Assembly: GCF_000002595.2 (NCBI RefSeq)
Contig: NC_057020.1
Coordinates: 2,088,567-2,152,566, forward strand
Source of the DNA: Chlamydomonas reinhardtii
Lineage: Eukaryota; Chlorophyta; Chlorophyceae; Chlamydomonadales; Chlamydomonadaceae
Direction of reading: 5' to 3'
Length of the DNA stretch: 64,000 nucleotides
A model generated the notes under the pieces. It was not told where the DNA came from and searched no databases. It saw only the letters and a program-made list of their open reading frames with translations. Position numbers and translations under genes: made by a program. Below, in pieces: positions 1 to 12,515 of the stretch; the stretch's first letter is position 1, and each line of letters begins with the position of its first letter.

Positions 1-3000
1 TGCTGGCGCCAGCGGCGCAGCCACCGCCGTCCGCGCCCGGTCAGGGCGTGCAGCGGGAACAGACCAAAGAGGGCTCCATGCCGGCGCCGTCCGCGCCGGG
101 CTCGATGGAGGACGAGGCAGAGGCGCCGGCGCCGCCGGCAGGTGGCGAGAGCAGCGGCGCGCCTACGCCGCCGCTGCGGGACTCGCTGACACCGGGCACG
201 CCGCCGCCGCAATCGGCGCTGGCGCCGGCCGCCGCGCCCCAGCAGCAGCGGGAAGCGACGCCGCCGGCGCCCTACTACTATGCAAAGGTCGGGCTTGCGT
301 CCGCCATGCTTTGCCGTTTGCGGCATGTTGTGCGGAACCGTGTGTGTAATGGCATCTTCCGGCTACGGCCCTCCTTGGTTCCTACCATCCCCACCCAAGC
401 GACGCCACGCTCCGCTCCCTGTCATGGTGCACACAGGTGCACACGTCGGTGGAGGTGGAGCCGCGACTGGACCTGGCGCGCTACTGCGACGGGGGCGCGA
501 GGGCGCACGTGCACCTGCTGGAGGGCGTGCCTCCGGCCACACGTGAGTGCCTGCCGTATACGGCTTTGTGTGTGTGGAGATGGCGGCGTTGGAGAAGCGG
601 CGGGGCGGCCTTGGGACTGCAGAGCCGTATGTGCAGAGGCAGGGTGCGGGCGAGGCGGGGATCGTGCCACGGGTTGGTGTGAGAGCTGGAAGGCGGCCGC
701 GGGGCCAGGGCTGAGAGGGGTTCGGTACCGAGTGTTGCCACTGTACTCGTGACGAGCCCTGCATCCGACTTGCAGTGGAGCGGGCCGCTGTTGACGCGGC
801 TGTCGACGCGGCGGCAGGTCCGGGGCCCAGCGGCGCGGGGCCGGCCGCTGTCGCAACGGCGCGGGCACCGGAGGTCTGCCATACGCTGGACACCGTGGGA
901 GGGGGTTCTACTTGCCCCAGCCCTTCATTCATGCTGAGGTGCGTGGTTGTGAATACCATGGTCTTGCTGCGACATGCGAGATTTGGTATGCCGCTTCAAT
1001 CCGGGGGCCTGAGCGAGGTCGCCCTGCAGCCTCTTTAGCCCAAGTTCGCCTTCCGCCTGCGCTGCAGGTCGGGGCTTCAGGAGCGGACGGTGGAGGTGGG
1101 GCACCGGGACGGCACCGGCGCCGACGGCGGTGGCGGCACCAGCACCATTTGGAGCACGGGCGGCATGGCGGCAGCGGCCGCGTGCGGCGAGGCCACACCC
1201 CTCGGCGGGATCGCGCCCTCCTCTCATGCGCGCACCCAACACCGTGACAGGCAGGGGCTTGGCGATGACGGGGCAGCGTTGGGGCTGGGCACCGGACGCC
1301 GAAGCCAGCCCGGCTGCACCGGAGGGACCGCAAACGGGTCAGCAGACGGAAGCGCCGGCGGCGTGACGCCAGCGGTGGGCGTGTCCGGGCGCAAGGACCC
1401 TCGTGTGCTGCCGACCAGCCGCTTCTTCAGCCCAGCCGGGGGCAGCGGCGGCGGCAGCGGCGACGGCGCCGCCGGCGCCGTCACGCCCGCCACGGGCCGC
1501 GTGGGTCGCGTGCCCTTCGCCGCCGACTTGGCGCTGGACCTCAGCACGCGCAAGCCGGTCGGCGCCTCCGGCGCAGCGGCCGCTGCCGCGGCTGCGGCCG
1601 CCCGCGCGGCCGCCGCCGCCACTGCTGCCGGCGGGGGAGGCGTTGATGGCGGGCTGGGTGGCGTGGGCGGGCTGCTGGGTCACAAGCGGCTGGAGGACAT
1701 GACGGACGAGGAGCAGCTGGAGTACGCGCTACAGATGAGCATGCTGGACCAGCAGGAGCCGGCAGCGCAGCCGGGGGAGGTGCAGCCGGAGGCGGCGGCG
1801 CCGGCGCCGGCAAAGTTGGGTGCGCCGCCAGCAGCGACAGCGGCCAAAGCAGCGGCGGCAGCCACGGGCGGTGCCACCGGTAGCGCGGGCGGCTGCAACG
1901 GCGGTGTAGGGGACGGTGCCAACGCCACCGCTGGCAAGTCCGGCGGTGGGCACAGGGTGGTGCTGGACCTGTCGGACGCGGTACCGGGCCGCGCGCCTCC
2001 CAAGCCGGCGCACGTCAAGGGCGACAGCAGTGACAGCAGCGGAGGCGGCTGGGTAAACGGCGTGGGCGGCAAGCACCACCCGCTGGGGTCGCTCCACCAT
2101 GAGCACCACCAGCACCAGCCCCGGGATGCCGGCAGCGGAGGCGGGACTGGCAGCGCGGGCGCACCGGACGTCGACGACGGCGCGGCGCCTGTCATGTTCG
2201 CGGATGGAGACGACGCCAGCCCGCTCGAAATCCAGGACGAGAGCCCGAGTGGGGCCGTGGCGCGGGCAAAGGCTGGGAAGGCAGCTGCAGCCGGCGCGGC
2301 CATGGGGCCGGCGCTGTCGGAGGCCAGCGGTGAGGGCGGGGGCAGCGCGGTGGACACAGGTGCAGACGACGACAACGACCACCATCACAACCACAACTCG
2401 GACAAGCACGCCCCCGCCGCGGGCACGGGGCTCAAGGGCGGGGTGGTGGGCGGCAGCGGCATCACGCGGATCAAGCCCGGCGGCCGCAAGGCAGCCGGCC
2501 TGCTGGCCAGCAAGCGCCGCAAGAAGCGCGGCCTGCTTGCGGGCACTGGTGGTGGCCACGAGCACACGCACGCGCACGGCACCCATGCGGGCTTCGGCTT
2601 CTTCAGCGGGACGGGCGCTGCAAACGACGGCACCACCGCGCAGTCGCCGGCGGCCGCGCGGGCCGCTGCCGACGACTCGGACCGGGACGCGGAGATTGCG
2701 GGGTGGGGCGGTGGCGGCGCCGCGGGCGACGAAGCCGACACGGAGGCCGCCAACGACATGGAGTTGGATCCAGACATGCTGGAGGCCATCCGGCTGAGCA
2801 AGCAGACCTTCGAGCAGGAGCAGCGGCAGCGGCACACCGGAACACCGTTGGGCGGCACAGCTGGCGGAGGCGGCGTTGGCGCGGCGGGCGGGCATGGGGC
2901 CGAGGACGCCTGGCAGCGGGTGCTGGCGACGCCGGACGCAGTGGCGGCGGAGGTGCAGGCACAGGGGTGGGGGCGGGCGGGCGGGCACAGCGGCGCGCAG

Positions 3001-5396
3001 GCGCCGCCGCCGTCGCCGCCGGGCCGCAAGGCCGGGAGAAGGGCGCCCGTCCTGGTGGGGAACGACTGCATCCAATGTGTCATTAATTGGAACAATAACG
3101 ACGACGACGTACTTACTGACGACCAGGCCAACGACGTTGAAGCGGGTGACGGCGACGTGGGAGCCATTCCAGGTCAGCGCGGTGCTGCAGGCGACGGCGA
3201 CGGCTGCGTTCCCACGCTTGCGCGCGCCGGCAGCGGCACCGGGCCCGCAAGCGGCCGCCACCGAAGCCGCAACGGCGCGTCCAAGGTCAGCGAGGACTTT
3301 AAGTTCGCTTTTGATAACTGGAGGGAGAACAACGGGGGCGCGGCGCAGCCGCCCGCACAGGACGGGGTCGGGAAGCGCGCGGCGCCGCTTGGGGAGCGCG
3401 CGCTCATCTTGGTGCCCGAGTTTGCGACGGCGCCCGGGGCGGCGCTGTCTTCCGGCCGAGCCGGCGGAGCCGCGGCAGGTGGCGCCGCCTCCGCGGGCCA
3501 GGCCGGCGGAGCCGGAGACAGTGGTGGCGGCGGCGGCGACGCGCCAGTGACACGCGTGGACCTGACTGGTGGCGACGACGAGGAGGATCCGGAGCTTGCC
3601 AAGGCGCTTGCTCTAAGCATGGAGACGTACACGGTGCGTGCTCGGAAGAGAGCGGTGTGTGGTCGGGAGAGGCTGGTTTGTGTGATGGGGACAGAATGCG
3701 GTGTGAGTCGGGAGTGAATGGTGTGTGGCGGGGCATTGCGGGGGGCGGGGGTATGGGGCACGGCATGTTTTGGAACTCATGGAGTGCCGCAGGCAGGCGC
3801 CTTGTGTGACCGGTGGGAGCAGGAAGGGTCGCAGCGGCGGGTAGTGCGAGCGCGGGGCTTCGTCTCCTGCTTGCGTTTGCGTGTGCACGGCATCATTGCT
3901 GTTACCCATGACGTGGCCGCGCCCTGACCCTCCCACATGCACGTGCACGCGCACAGGAGGACATCGAGCGGCAGTGCAACAACTGCCTGGCGGACGCCGC
4001 AGGCGCCGCCGCGGGCGGCGGCGGGGCCGAGCACGACCTGGCCGGCGGCGTGGCGCTGTCGGCGGGGGCCCCCGGCGGCAGCGGCGGCGGCGCGGCCGCC
4101 AGTGACGCGGAGGGCGGCAGCGGCGCGGAGGTGCTGCCGCCCTTGCGGCCCAAGGTGGGGCTAAGGCCACGGGATGTAGGCGGATTTTTGGGTTACCCTT
4201 GGTACCCACTGTCCAGCCCATGCCTTCGCCGCAACACCAACAGCGATAACTTTGCCCAGCCACAGTTGCATTTCAAGGCTGCTAGGTCATGCTCTACACA
4301 CTTTGGCTTCGGCTCTCGCAACACGCGTAACATATCATGCTACAGGTGGTACTCGTGGACGACAGTGACGGCGACGGCAACGGCGGCCAGGATGCCGCGA
4401 CCGGCAGCGAGCAGGCCGATGACGACGCCGACGGGCCCACCCCAATGGAGGTCGCCGATGCTCCCGCCGCGGTGGCCAAGGGGGTCGCCGGGGTGGAGGG
4501 CGAGCCGGTGGTGCGGGCGGTGCGGGCGGCGGCGGTGGCGGCGGCGGCAGTGCTGCCACTGCGGCAGGCGGCCGCGTACCGGCTGGTGGGGGTGGTGCGG
4601 CACAAGGGGCAGACGCCGTTCTCGGGGCACTACGTGGCGGACGTGTTGGTACGGCACACCGCTGAGGGCGCGCCGGTGAGCCGCGGCTGAGGGTCTGGGC
4701 GGGCTAAGCGGGGGAAGTCGAAACCAGTCGCAAACAAACGTAGGCTGTGGACCTTGGGGAAATGATGCTCGCACATAAGGAGTAAGGCGAGGAGGGAGCT
4801 GGGTAGCTACGGAAAGCACGGCGGCGGCGAGTGGGTGGGAAGGGGGAAGGTGGGCACTGGAACGGGAACGGGAACGGACGGCAGGGGTGATGGCAAATGC
4901 AAGGTGACCGCAGGGCGCCTGGTGGGGAGCATGTTCAGCTCTTATCGCTTCATGTGTTGGGATGGGACTCACACATGGGACCCCCCCCCATTCCCATTAC
5001 ATCTCTCCCGTCACACACGCCACGCCGTCCCATCCTGCTCGCCCCCTCCTGCGCACACGCCACACGCCCCGCCCTCACATCCTGCTCGCGCCCACCTGCG
5101 CCGCCCTTCTGCCCCGCGCCTTCCCTCGCGGCCAGGTGTGGTACGAGCACAACGACTCGGTGGTGAGCCAGGTGGCCTTCGCGCGCGTGCAGCAGGACGC
5201 CGCGCAGCAGGGCTACATGCTGTTCTTCGCCAACGACCTCACGCGGGCGGCCACGGAGGCGGCGCGGGCGGCGGCGGAGGAGCGTGCCAAGCCGGAGAGC
5301 GCCAAGGCGGGGGCTGCGACGGCGGGGCCTGCGACGGCGGGGGCTGCGGGCGGGGCGTGGGCGTGGGTGAACGGCGGCAAGGCTGCGGAGGCGTGA
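1..5396 (+). CDS. Ubiquitin-specific protease (C19) with inserted UIMs, 3' part
   Basis: Cysteine deubiquitinase of the USP family; the catalytic Cys box lies off the left edge. Exons read <1-287, 437-542, 776-938, 1068-3633, 3957-4154, 4346-4675 and 5136-5396, and every junction keeps phase. The stretch KVHTSVEVEPRLDLARYC at 285-490 fits the USP segment that follows the LKRF motif. The His box is split over the last two exons: YRLVGVVRHKG, GHYVADVLV, then VWYEHNDSVV with a terminal YMLFF strand. A roughly 850-residue low-complexity insert separates the two catalytic parts and carries three ubiquitin-interacting motifs: EEQLEYALQMSM (about 1707-1742), DPDMLEAIRLS (about 2770-2802) and DPELAKALALSM (about 3586-3621). 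UIMs inside the catalytic domain are known from animal USP37-type enzymes, so it probably acts on polyubiquitin chains. The stop TGA ends at 5396. No TGTAA was found in the next 1.2 kb. Confidence 0.88.
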
Positions 5397-5445
5397 GGTG
5401 GAGATGTACGCATGTGTGTGTTAAAGAGCACAAGGAAAACAACAG

Positions 5446-5479
<34 letters not shown>

Positions 5480-7313
5480 GGGCAATCGAGGCCAGTCCCA
5501 AGGAAACCGGGCGTAGGATGATGTGCACGTTGTAGATGCAGAAACGGCTGGGGTCTTCTTGCGTGTGAGTGACGTGTGACCGCTTTTCGTGCACAGACTT
5601 TTTTACGGATCTAAGGGGGAGCGAGAAGTGCCTTCGCACGTCCATGGACAATGCCCCCAACATAGAGGCGTGTGCTTAGTAGGCGCCCGCGTCAAGGTGG
5701 CTGGGTTGATAATGACCCGGGAGGGGAGGGCTCAGCCCTTTTCCTGCCTCCCTAAGGCAGCCACCTCCTTGTTTACGGATCTGCTTTAGGACAGTACTGA
5801 CCAGTAGACAGGTTGTGATAGAACAAATAGTGTAGTGTATGTTCTAGGACAGCTGCGCGAGGGGGAGCTGGCAGTTGTGCGTGCAGCCGGCTGGGAAGCT
5901 GCGTGCCAGGCCTGGACGTGCATGGACAGCATGGCGGCTGACGCGGTTTGGGTGGCTGCGCGAGAGAGAGCGGGTAGTTACGCGGGCGGACGGCTGGGAA
6001 GCTGCGACTGGGGCCGGCAGTCAAGTGCGCGTGGCTGGCTGTTTGGCGTGCCGCGCGGCTGGGAGCGGACAGTTGCGGTCAGCGCCGGCGGGAGAAAGGT
6101 GCGTGCCGCGCTGCTGGCTGGTGTAGGCTCAGAGGGAAACGCCGGGGAAATCAATCATGCACAATCTGTTACAGCAACAGCAGCGCATCACTGCGACATG
6201 TCCATGGGCACCGCGCCTGCACCAGCACCAGCACGGCAGCGGCGCCTGAGAGCCGCCTAGCAGCACGCCCTCCTCACCTGTCCTCACCCTGGTGCTCCCC
6301 CTCGCTGCCCAGACCCATCCCCGCGTCGATGCGTGACACCGCCAGCTTCACGCGCCCCTGACCCTAAGCCGCTAGGGCCAGCCAGACCCGCTGCGGCCGC
6401 CATCACCGCCACGTCGAACCGCTGCTGCGGCTGCGCCCCGAACAGCATCTCCTGCATTTGCTGCTGCGGCAGCGACAGCCTGCGGCCATCATACTAGCAC
6501 GCACCTTATACGCCACGGACGCCGCGCAGAGGCAACCTCGCGAATCCGATGAATATAAAACGAAACCCTTATGAAGATTCAAGGTTCAGCCTATCATTTC
6601 GTGAAGGGTCGCTCTGACCTGAAGCTCAAACACAGCGGCCCCCAGCGCAATGTTCATTGCAGCAGTGTCCAGTAGTGCCCACACGGTCACTGTACATACA
6701 TATGCACTCACACCCAATCGGTACTACAGTGTTTTGCAGCCCCAGCCTCATGCAGCCCACACCCTCCATTATTACCATCAGGCACCACGAACCCTCTCCA
6801 GTTGTCTTTTGGGCTGCGCCCCCGGATCAAACGCACTGCTCGGGGGCCCAGCACACCAGTGCAGCGCCCCGTGCACCCCAGTCAAATTGCAGGGAAGGCA
6901 TCACAGGCCTGTCCGGTCGGCAGCTGCATGCCGTAACCCAGGGGCCCACATTTATTAGAAATACAAAATGGATGCGAAACACATCCTTAGCCTGTCATGC
7001 CCATCTGTGTTTCGTAAGGTTCGGCGCATTATTATTGAAGGTTCTCTGCTCTTCTGAAGATGAAGCACAGCACCCCACAGCGCGTATCCAGGCATGCGCG
7101 TACGATGCATTTGCCTCGCCGCGCATGGAGTAACCCCTTGCATTTCTTGCTCGATAGGGCAGTGGTCACTGAACGCGACAGGGCATCGCTTTGCCACCCT
7201 TTGGGCGTCACCACTATGCCGCTTTCAAGTCCACTCCTGACAGCCGTTGAACTCAATCCGATCTGCGACGGACCAGCGTTTTGCACGCATACTCCGTTCC
7301 TTCACTCGAGATT
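5397..7313. other. Gene-poor interval
   Basis: This holds the USP 3' flank and the 3' flank of the minus-strand kinase gene. A (TG)n tract lies near 5447-5476. On the minus strand about 6500-6380 reads QQQMQEMLFGAQPQQRFDVA, a protein-like fragment without a convincing start, stop or splice context; it could be a lone exon or gene remnant. Nothing else is supported. Confidence 0.5.
5612..5652 (+). repeat. Diverged fragment of the interspersed repeat seen at 38.8 and 39.5 kb
   Basis: The string GGAGCGAGAAG, then a short variable stretch, then GTCCATGGACA matches the last part of the repeats at 38784-39010 and 39458-39688. Only this end is recognisable here. Confidence 0.35.
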
Positions 7314-10300
7314 TCACATTATGCTCCGCAATGACAGACGTGAACCGCTGCGGCTGCCGTTCAGCGCAGTCCATGCGAGAGGACGTGGCACCTGCAACAC
7401 CTGCTGCCTGGAAAAGCGCAGATGCTGGCGCCAGGTGCTGGGCCTGCTGGGTGGCCACTGCGGTGGCGGCGGGACGGCCGAGAGAGGTCCCGCGCTACGT
7501 TGCGCGGCAAGAGGGCCGGGCCTGCCGGCGGCTGCCGAGCTCCCTGACATCGCTGTGTCCGTGTCCGTCTTCGGCATGCCCGGCTGCGGGTGCTGTGCCT
7601 GGCCGCCCGTGTCATCATCACCAGCGCCCGCCGAGGCTGCTGCGGCCCCTGTGCCCGAACCCACATCCGTACCCACAGAGGGGAGCGGGACAGGCAGGAG
7701 GCAAGAAGGCTCCCAGTCCAGCAGGTCCTGCAGCGCCCTCCGCTCTCGCTGGATGAGCGAGGCGGGCTCCTCGCCCCACTCCTCGGCCGCCTCAGCCAAT
7801 AGCTGGGAGTGCCCAAAGTCCAGGAGCATCACGCGCGGCTGCAGCTGTGGCTGATGCCCAGTAGCGCTGGTCTGGCTTCTGCCGCCCCCACCCCCGCCCC
7901 CGCCAGCGGCACTGCCGCCCACTCCCGCCGGCTGCGCGGCCAGGACGAAGTTCCGCAGAGCGATGTCGCCGTGCAGGACGCCGCATCGGTGCACCTGCAA
8001 GTGCACACGTGGCATTGCGGGCCCATAAAGCTTCAATACTCGGGGCAAGCGGTGCAACATGCGGGGGGGGGGGGGGTAGCACTGCGACACACACACACAG
8101 TCTGCTCGTTGAAGGCAGGCAAGCTGTCCGCAGCATGAGCACGCGGCAGGCAGGCCTGGCAGCTCACACCCCCGCGGCACGCCGTCCCAAGGTACCGGGA
8201 CTTCACACGCATAGTAGGGCCCCTGGTTGCGGTGCATGACGTACGATTGCCACTCGTCATGATGCCAGTATATCCTGCAAGCTTGCGGGCCAACACCCCT
8301 CTTTTTCTCACCGCGTCCAGGGCAGCAAAGGCAGCCGCGCAGGTCGCTTCCTCGCTCAGCGCCCAGCCCTCCTCGCTGGCCAGCGTTGGACCTTCCAGGC
8401 TCGTGGCCTGCGAGCGCAAAGCCACAGGGATCACCGAACAACCAATTAGATTTGCGGAACACTGCACAACCGGCAACTTTGACGTTGTGGCTGGGTTGTG
8501 GCTGGTGTTGATGCTCGGTGACTCTATTTTTCCAAGCCGCGGGGCCTCCATGCTTCACTCTCGCGGTTACGACTGAAACCGCGTGGGAAGATTGTGGCCC
8601 CCGACAAGCAACCACACCGCCGTACCAGGAAGTACTGCCACTCGTCGCAGACGCCGTAGCCCAGCAGGTGCGGCACGTGGACGCCCTGCAGCGGCTGCAG
8701 CTGCTGGTAGATCCGCACCTCGCGCTGCATAGATGGGGTCCAAGCAAAGGATACGGTGCGCTTAATGTGCTGAGTGGAGGACCGGCCGGCTATATATCGT
8801 TAGGCAGAAGAGCGCAGGAAAGGTGGGGTGGCAGCACAGGCAGACAGATTGCGGCGCCCAAGCCGTCGCCCAGCTCTCGGCCACCCACCCGTAAATCGCC
8901 CCTGTACCAGACAACGTACCTGCAATGCCTCCTTGCCCTCCGGCCCCCGCCACAGGTCCACTAGCTTCACGGCCGCTGCCCGGCCGCCCACAGCCCCCTC
9001 AATCACGACGCCCAGGCATGCGTTCCCCAAGGACGGGGGCATTCCGTTGGGAACGCGGGGGTCGAAGCTGCGGCCCGGGAACAGCTGGCTGGATGTGCAC
9101 TCGCTTTCCGCATCAGTAGGCAGACGTAGAACGGGCTTGGGTTCTGCAGCTGCTGCTGGATGCTGCGCTCCCGTGACGGCGCCGGAGCTGACGGAGGCCA
9201 GTGTGGCCTGGGGGCCTGACCTCTGCGGGCGGGTGTCAGCGCCACTGTCACCGATGTTGTTCTGCCCCGCTCCGCCAGCGGGCTGCTGCGGAGGCGGCCG
9301 CGCCCACCACTGCTGCGACATCTTCGCCATGCAGTACAGCGCCGCCACTGCGGTCACTGCTGAGCCCGCACTGCGCCCGCCCACTGCCTCGAACTGCTGC
9401 CGTGCTGCCACTGCAGCGTCCGTGGACGCCTGCAGCTCGTCTGCACTGGGGTGCCCCGGCCCTCGTTCGGCCGGGCGTTGCACATACCCTGCCAGGGGGA
9501 TGCTGGGGCTGCAGAGCAAGACGGTGTCCTCCCGCCGCATGCAGAAGAGCTGTTGGTCCGTCACCAACACGCCGAACGGCACAACGTCAAGGTAGCTGTA
9601 AAGCTGCGCTACGCACTTGACGATGTTACTGTCGCTGTCAGCGGCCGCGTACATAGCTGGCAGGTTGCTGCTTTGTGGCACACAGATCACGGCCGATGTC
9701 TTCATTTCGATTGTCACCAGCAGCTCCTTGTTGATACGGGACTCCAGCACGAGACCCGAGCGTCCTGCAGTGGCATGCAGAATGAAACACACATTGTGTA
9801 GGCCACCAATCCCATAGGCGCAATGTTAGCGAAGCAAGCAGTATCTAACTACAGCATCATGCGTGCTATGTACTATCGTCTCCACGTCCCAACCAGCTTG
9901 TCACAAAAAGACCGGGAAGACGGGTTGCATGACCCCGCCGCACCTGCTGATGCGTTTGTCCAGATGCCCTTCGTCACGCAGTGCGTTCCGCAGTCGGCCT
10001 CAAAGAACCCGTCCGAACGCGACAAGGCCTGCTGCAGCGGCACAAGGAGTTGGGTGAGGAGCTTTACGCGCAGGCTGTCCTCGCTGCCCACATCCGCAGA
10101 AGTCGCCGGCACCACCAGGTTGACAGGGCCGCCGTCACGCAGCACGCGCAGCAGTGCCCCGCAGTCCTCGTTGAATGTGTGCCAGAGCGCGACCACCGAC
10201 GGCCCTGCACACTTCACGCCCATCATCTGTGATGAGGCATACGGCAGCAGCAGCTCCAGCCGGTGTGGTTCATAGTTGCTGAGGAAATCGCTAACAGATG

Positions 10301-10508
10301 TGAAGCGGTGGGTCCACCCCAGCAAGGTTTCGGGCGCCGCCTCTGCATTGAAAAGGCGACCGTGTAATTTGTCATGTGCTAGCAGTTGGTACTGAGCGAG
10401 CAGAAAGGACTCCCATGCAAGCATGTTGCAGAGCAAATCCTTGTCGCAACACAAACTCACCGGCTCCTGTCGGCCTCCCCACACCCGGGCCAGCCGCCGA
10501 GTCTGCAT
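7314..10508 (-). CDS. Nuclease-fold / protein-kinase-like fusion protein (copy A)
   Basis: Exons on the minus strand are 10508-9944, 9764-8920, 8724-8626, 8407-8312 and 7994-7314, giving 761 aa with phase kept throughout. The N-terminal half ends in a segment like a PD-(D/E)XK nuclease core: VTIEMKTS (an E-x-K signature), then QLYSYLDVVPFGVLVTD. A kinase-like domain follows: GNACLGVVIEG and AAAVKLVDLW (Gly-rich loop and Lys), REVRIYQQLQ, FLATSLEG, then HGDIALRN (catalytic loop) and LLDFGHS (metal site). The tail after residue about 580 is low complexity. A GTGAGT at about 10460 could start a short 69-nt intron within the first exon; I kept the unspliced reading. Upstream exons up to 12 kb may belong to it. 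The substrate is unknown. The pairing resembles nuclease-kinase architectures reported for Crinkler-type eukaryotic effectors, but no Crinkler header is visible. It looks whole. Confidence 0.75.
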
Positions 10509-10789
10509 GACGTGGGAGCGTGCGGGAGCGGCCAGGGGCACATGAAGTTTAGGAATGCATGCCGCTATGCGTTCTAGGCGCGAGCTCTGCCATCACCCAG
10601 CGACGCATGTCCTTGTTAGACTCATTGGGCTCATTTTAGCGCTTTGTCGCTGACGCCGGCACCGCTGACGCTGTCAGGTAGCTCCGGCTGTGAGGCGAGG
10701 TTGGCTTAGACAATAAGGGTTATAGTTCCCGATTGCTCTACCTCTAGGTTGCTAGGGGGCTTGGTAACTTTTATACTACCACCAGTGGC

Positions 10790-11145
10790 TCTAGGCCCAT
10801 CGACCCCCACTGCCAGAGCTCCTCCTGCCCCCAGCGGCCCAACCGCCCCCAGCGGCCCCAGCCTGACTGCAGCGCCCCCAGCGGCCCCAGCGCTCCTACT
10901 GCCCCCTCCGTCCCCACCGCCCCAAGCGGCCCGAGCGGCCCTATCGCCCCCACCGGCCCCAGCGGCCCCACCGCCCCCAGCGCACCCAGCGCACCCAGCA
11001 GCCCCAACGCCCGCACCACCCCACCGCCCCCAGCGCTCCTACTGTCCCCAGCGGCCCCAGCGCCCCACCCGCCCCCAGCGGCGCCAGCGCACCCAACGCC
11101 CCCACCAGCCCCAGCGGCCCCAACGCCCCTACCGCCCTCAAGTTG
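10790..11145. repeat. CCCAGCGGC-type minisatellite
   Basis: Short imperfect units of the type CCCCCAGCGGCC are strung together for about 350 bp. On the minus strand they translate as monotonous Gly-x-Leu triplets, which is expected of the repeat and is not taken as a gene. It lies between the kinase-fusion gene and the exons at 11.2-12 kb, so it may sit in an intron. Confidence 0.8.
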
Positions 11146-11186
11146 AAAGTGGTCGGTCCTCCAGTCCTTTTACGCTTTGGGGTAAG

Positions 11187-12045
11187 CTAAACTGTAACAT
11201 CCTTAATCGTTGAAGCAGTGGGCATTAGGCCACTATATGGTCCTAGCCCCTTATTCGTCCTGTTGTGGTGGGTGGAGGCAGGAGGCACCCCATGGCGAGA
11301 AGCCGAAGGTTGGCTCAAACGCTGCAGGCAAGTAGTAGTCTGATACTGAGGGTGATGCTGAAAGTAAGCTGCATAGGGCGCATGATGGCCTCCGATGTGC
11401 CCCCACATACCGAGCTTCTCGAGCAGAAGATGCTCCGTCTTCAGTAGCAAGAGCGCCTTCTCCCTGTAGTATCGTCGGTCCTTGGCGTCCGTTGCCGAAT
11501 CCGCTAGGGCCGACACCCGACGTATCTCTGCTGGTATGTCACGAAGTTCCTTTCGCAGCCTCTCCTGTTCCTCCATGTGCAAAGGGCCGCGCACGCGTCG
11601 GCAGACGGCCTGAGTATCACTCGGGTTATACGTAATGCATCAGCCAGAGTATGTCATGTCATTAGTACTAGCGCTTCAAACTTGCATCTGATCGTTGCGG
11701 CACAAACCCTGGCGTAGTGCGCGGGGCCTGTGTTACATTCCCCCCGCCCCCCAGGAGCGGAAGCCCCAAGAGCGAATGTCTTCTCTGATGTCAGTACTAC
11801 AAAGCGTTTGAGAAGCCCGGCCCTCCACGAGGTGGGAAAGTGCGTATTAAGGTGAGGGCCCACGATCTTCGCCAGCTGTATCGCTAAGGCCATCCCAGGC
11901 TCCCTTTGCTAGCTGGCAACCGACCAGGTGGATGCAAAGAGTCCAGCTCCTGCAGCGCCTTACCCAAAAGCTCCTGCTGGTCTTCCGAGGAAAGCGCCTT
12001 GCGCTTGTCCGTGCCAGGCGGCCAGATGCGCTACATCCACGGCAG
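11187..12045 (-). CDS. Probable exons of a coiled-coil protein, possibly 5' part of the kinase fusion
   Basis: Three minus-strand stretches look protein-coding. About 12028-11900 contains DKRKALSSEDQQELLGKALQ. About 11893-11765 contains LAKIVGPHLNTHFPTSWR and LLKRFVVLTSEK. The third, 11576-11310, is a charged coiled coil starting MEEQERLRKELRDIPAEIRR and continuing YYREKALLLLKTEHLLLEKL. I could not join them by convincing splice sites. The second nuclease-kinase gene in this window also starts with a coiled coil, so these may be the missing 5' exons of the gene at 7.3-10.5 kb. They could equally be a separate small gene or remnant. Confidence 0.4.
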
Positions 12046-12515
12046 CACCCGCTACCCTGCAGCTTCTGCTGTTTTGCATGCGCCGGAACGCTCGCACGGT
12101 TGCGGCTTGCTGCTGTGCGCCTGGCTGGTGACCTGATAACGCCTTTCTGACTGTAACACGTGCACGGGTAGCACGGTAGTACGGTACAACGACTGCTGCC
12201 TGGCCGTATAACACAAAAAGCCGCTGGGCTGGTTCCGCAACCTACTCTGCAAGCGGCGCGGGTACCCCATTAAGCCCGCGTGCTTGGTGATCTTCCTTGT
12301 CTGTCTTTGGCGACCCCCGAATCGCACCGCTGAACTCCCTCGCCGATACCGGTGACTCAGAATACAAGGAGTGAAGCTGCATCTGCAACGTGACCAAAGC
12401 CCATCTGAACGATTTGGTGCTCCCACACGCAGCGGGGCGGCTGGTGGGCGCGCGCGAGGCAAAGCATTGCCTTGCGCGGCTTTCCAAGCCAGGGGCGGAC
12501 TGCGCTGCGGCAGGC

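Noticed and set aside
1039-1067. Apparent coding start KFAFRLRC before the large USP exon
   Set aside because: An exon start at 1039 breaks phase with the preceding exon; the acceptor at 1067 keeps it.
1729-3261. Minus-strand frame of 510 codons opposite the USP gene
   Set aside because: Antisense shadow of a GC-rich exon; the plus strand has UIMs, splice sites and the USP His box in phase.
10771-11141. Gly-x-Leu collagen-like frames
   Set aside because: Produced by the CCCAGCGGC minisatellite; no start context, splice sites or non-repetitive sequence.
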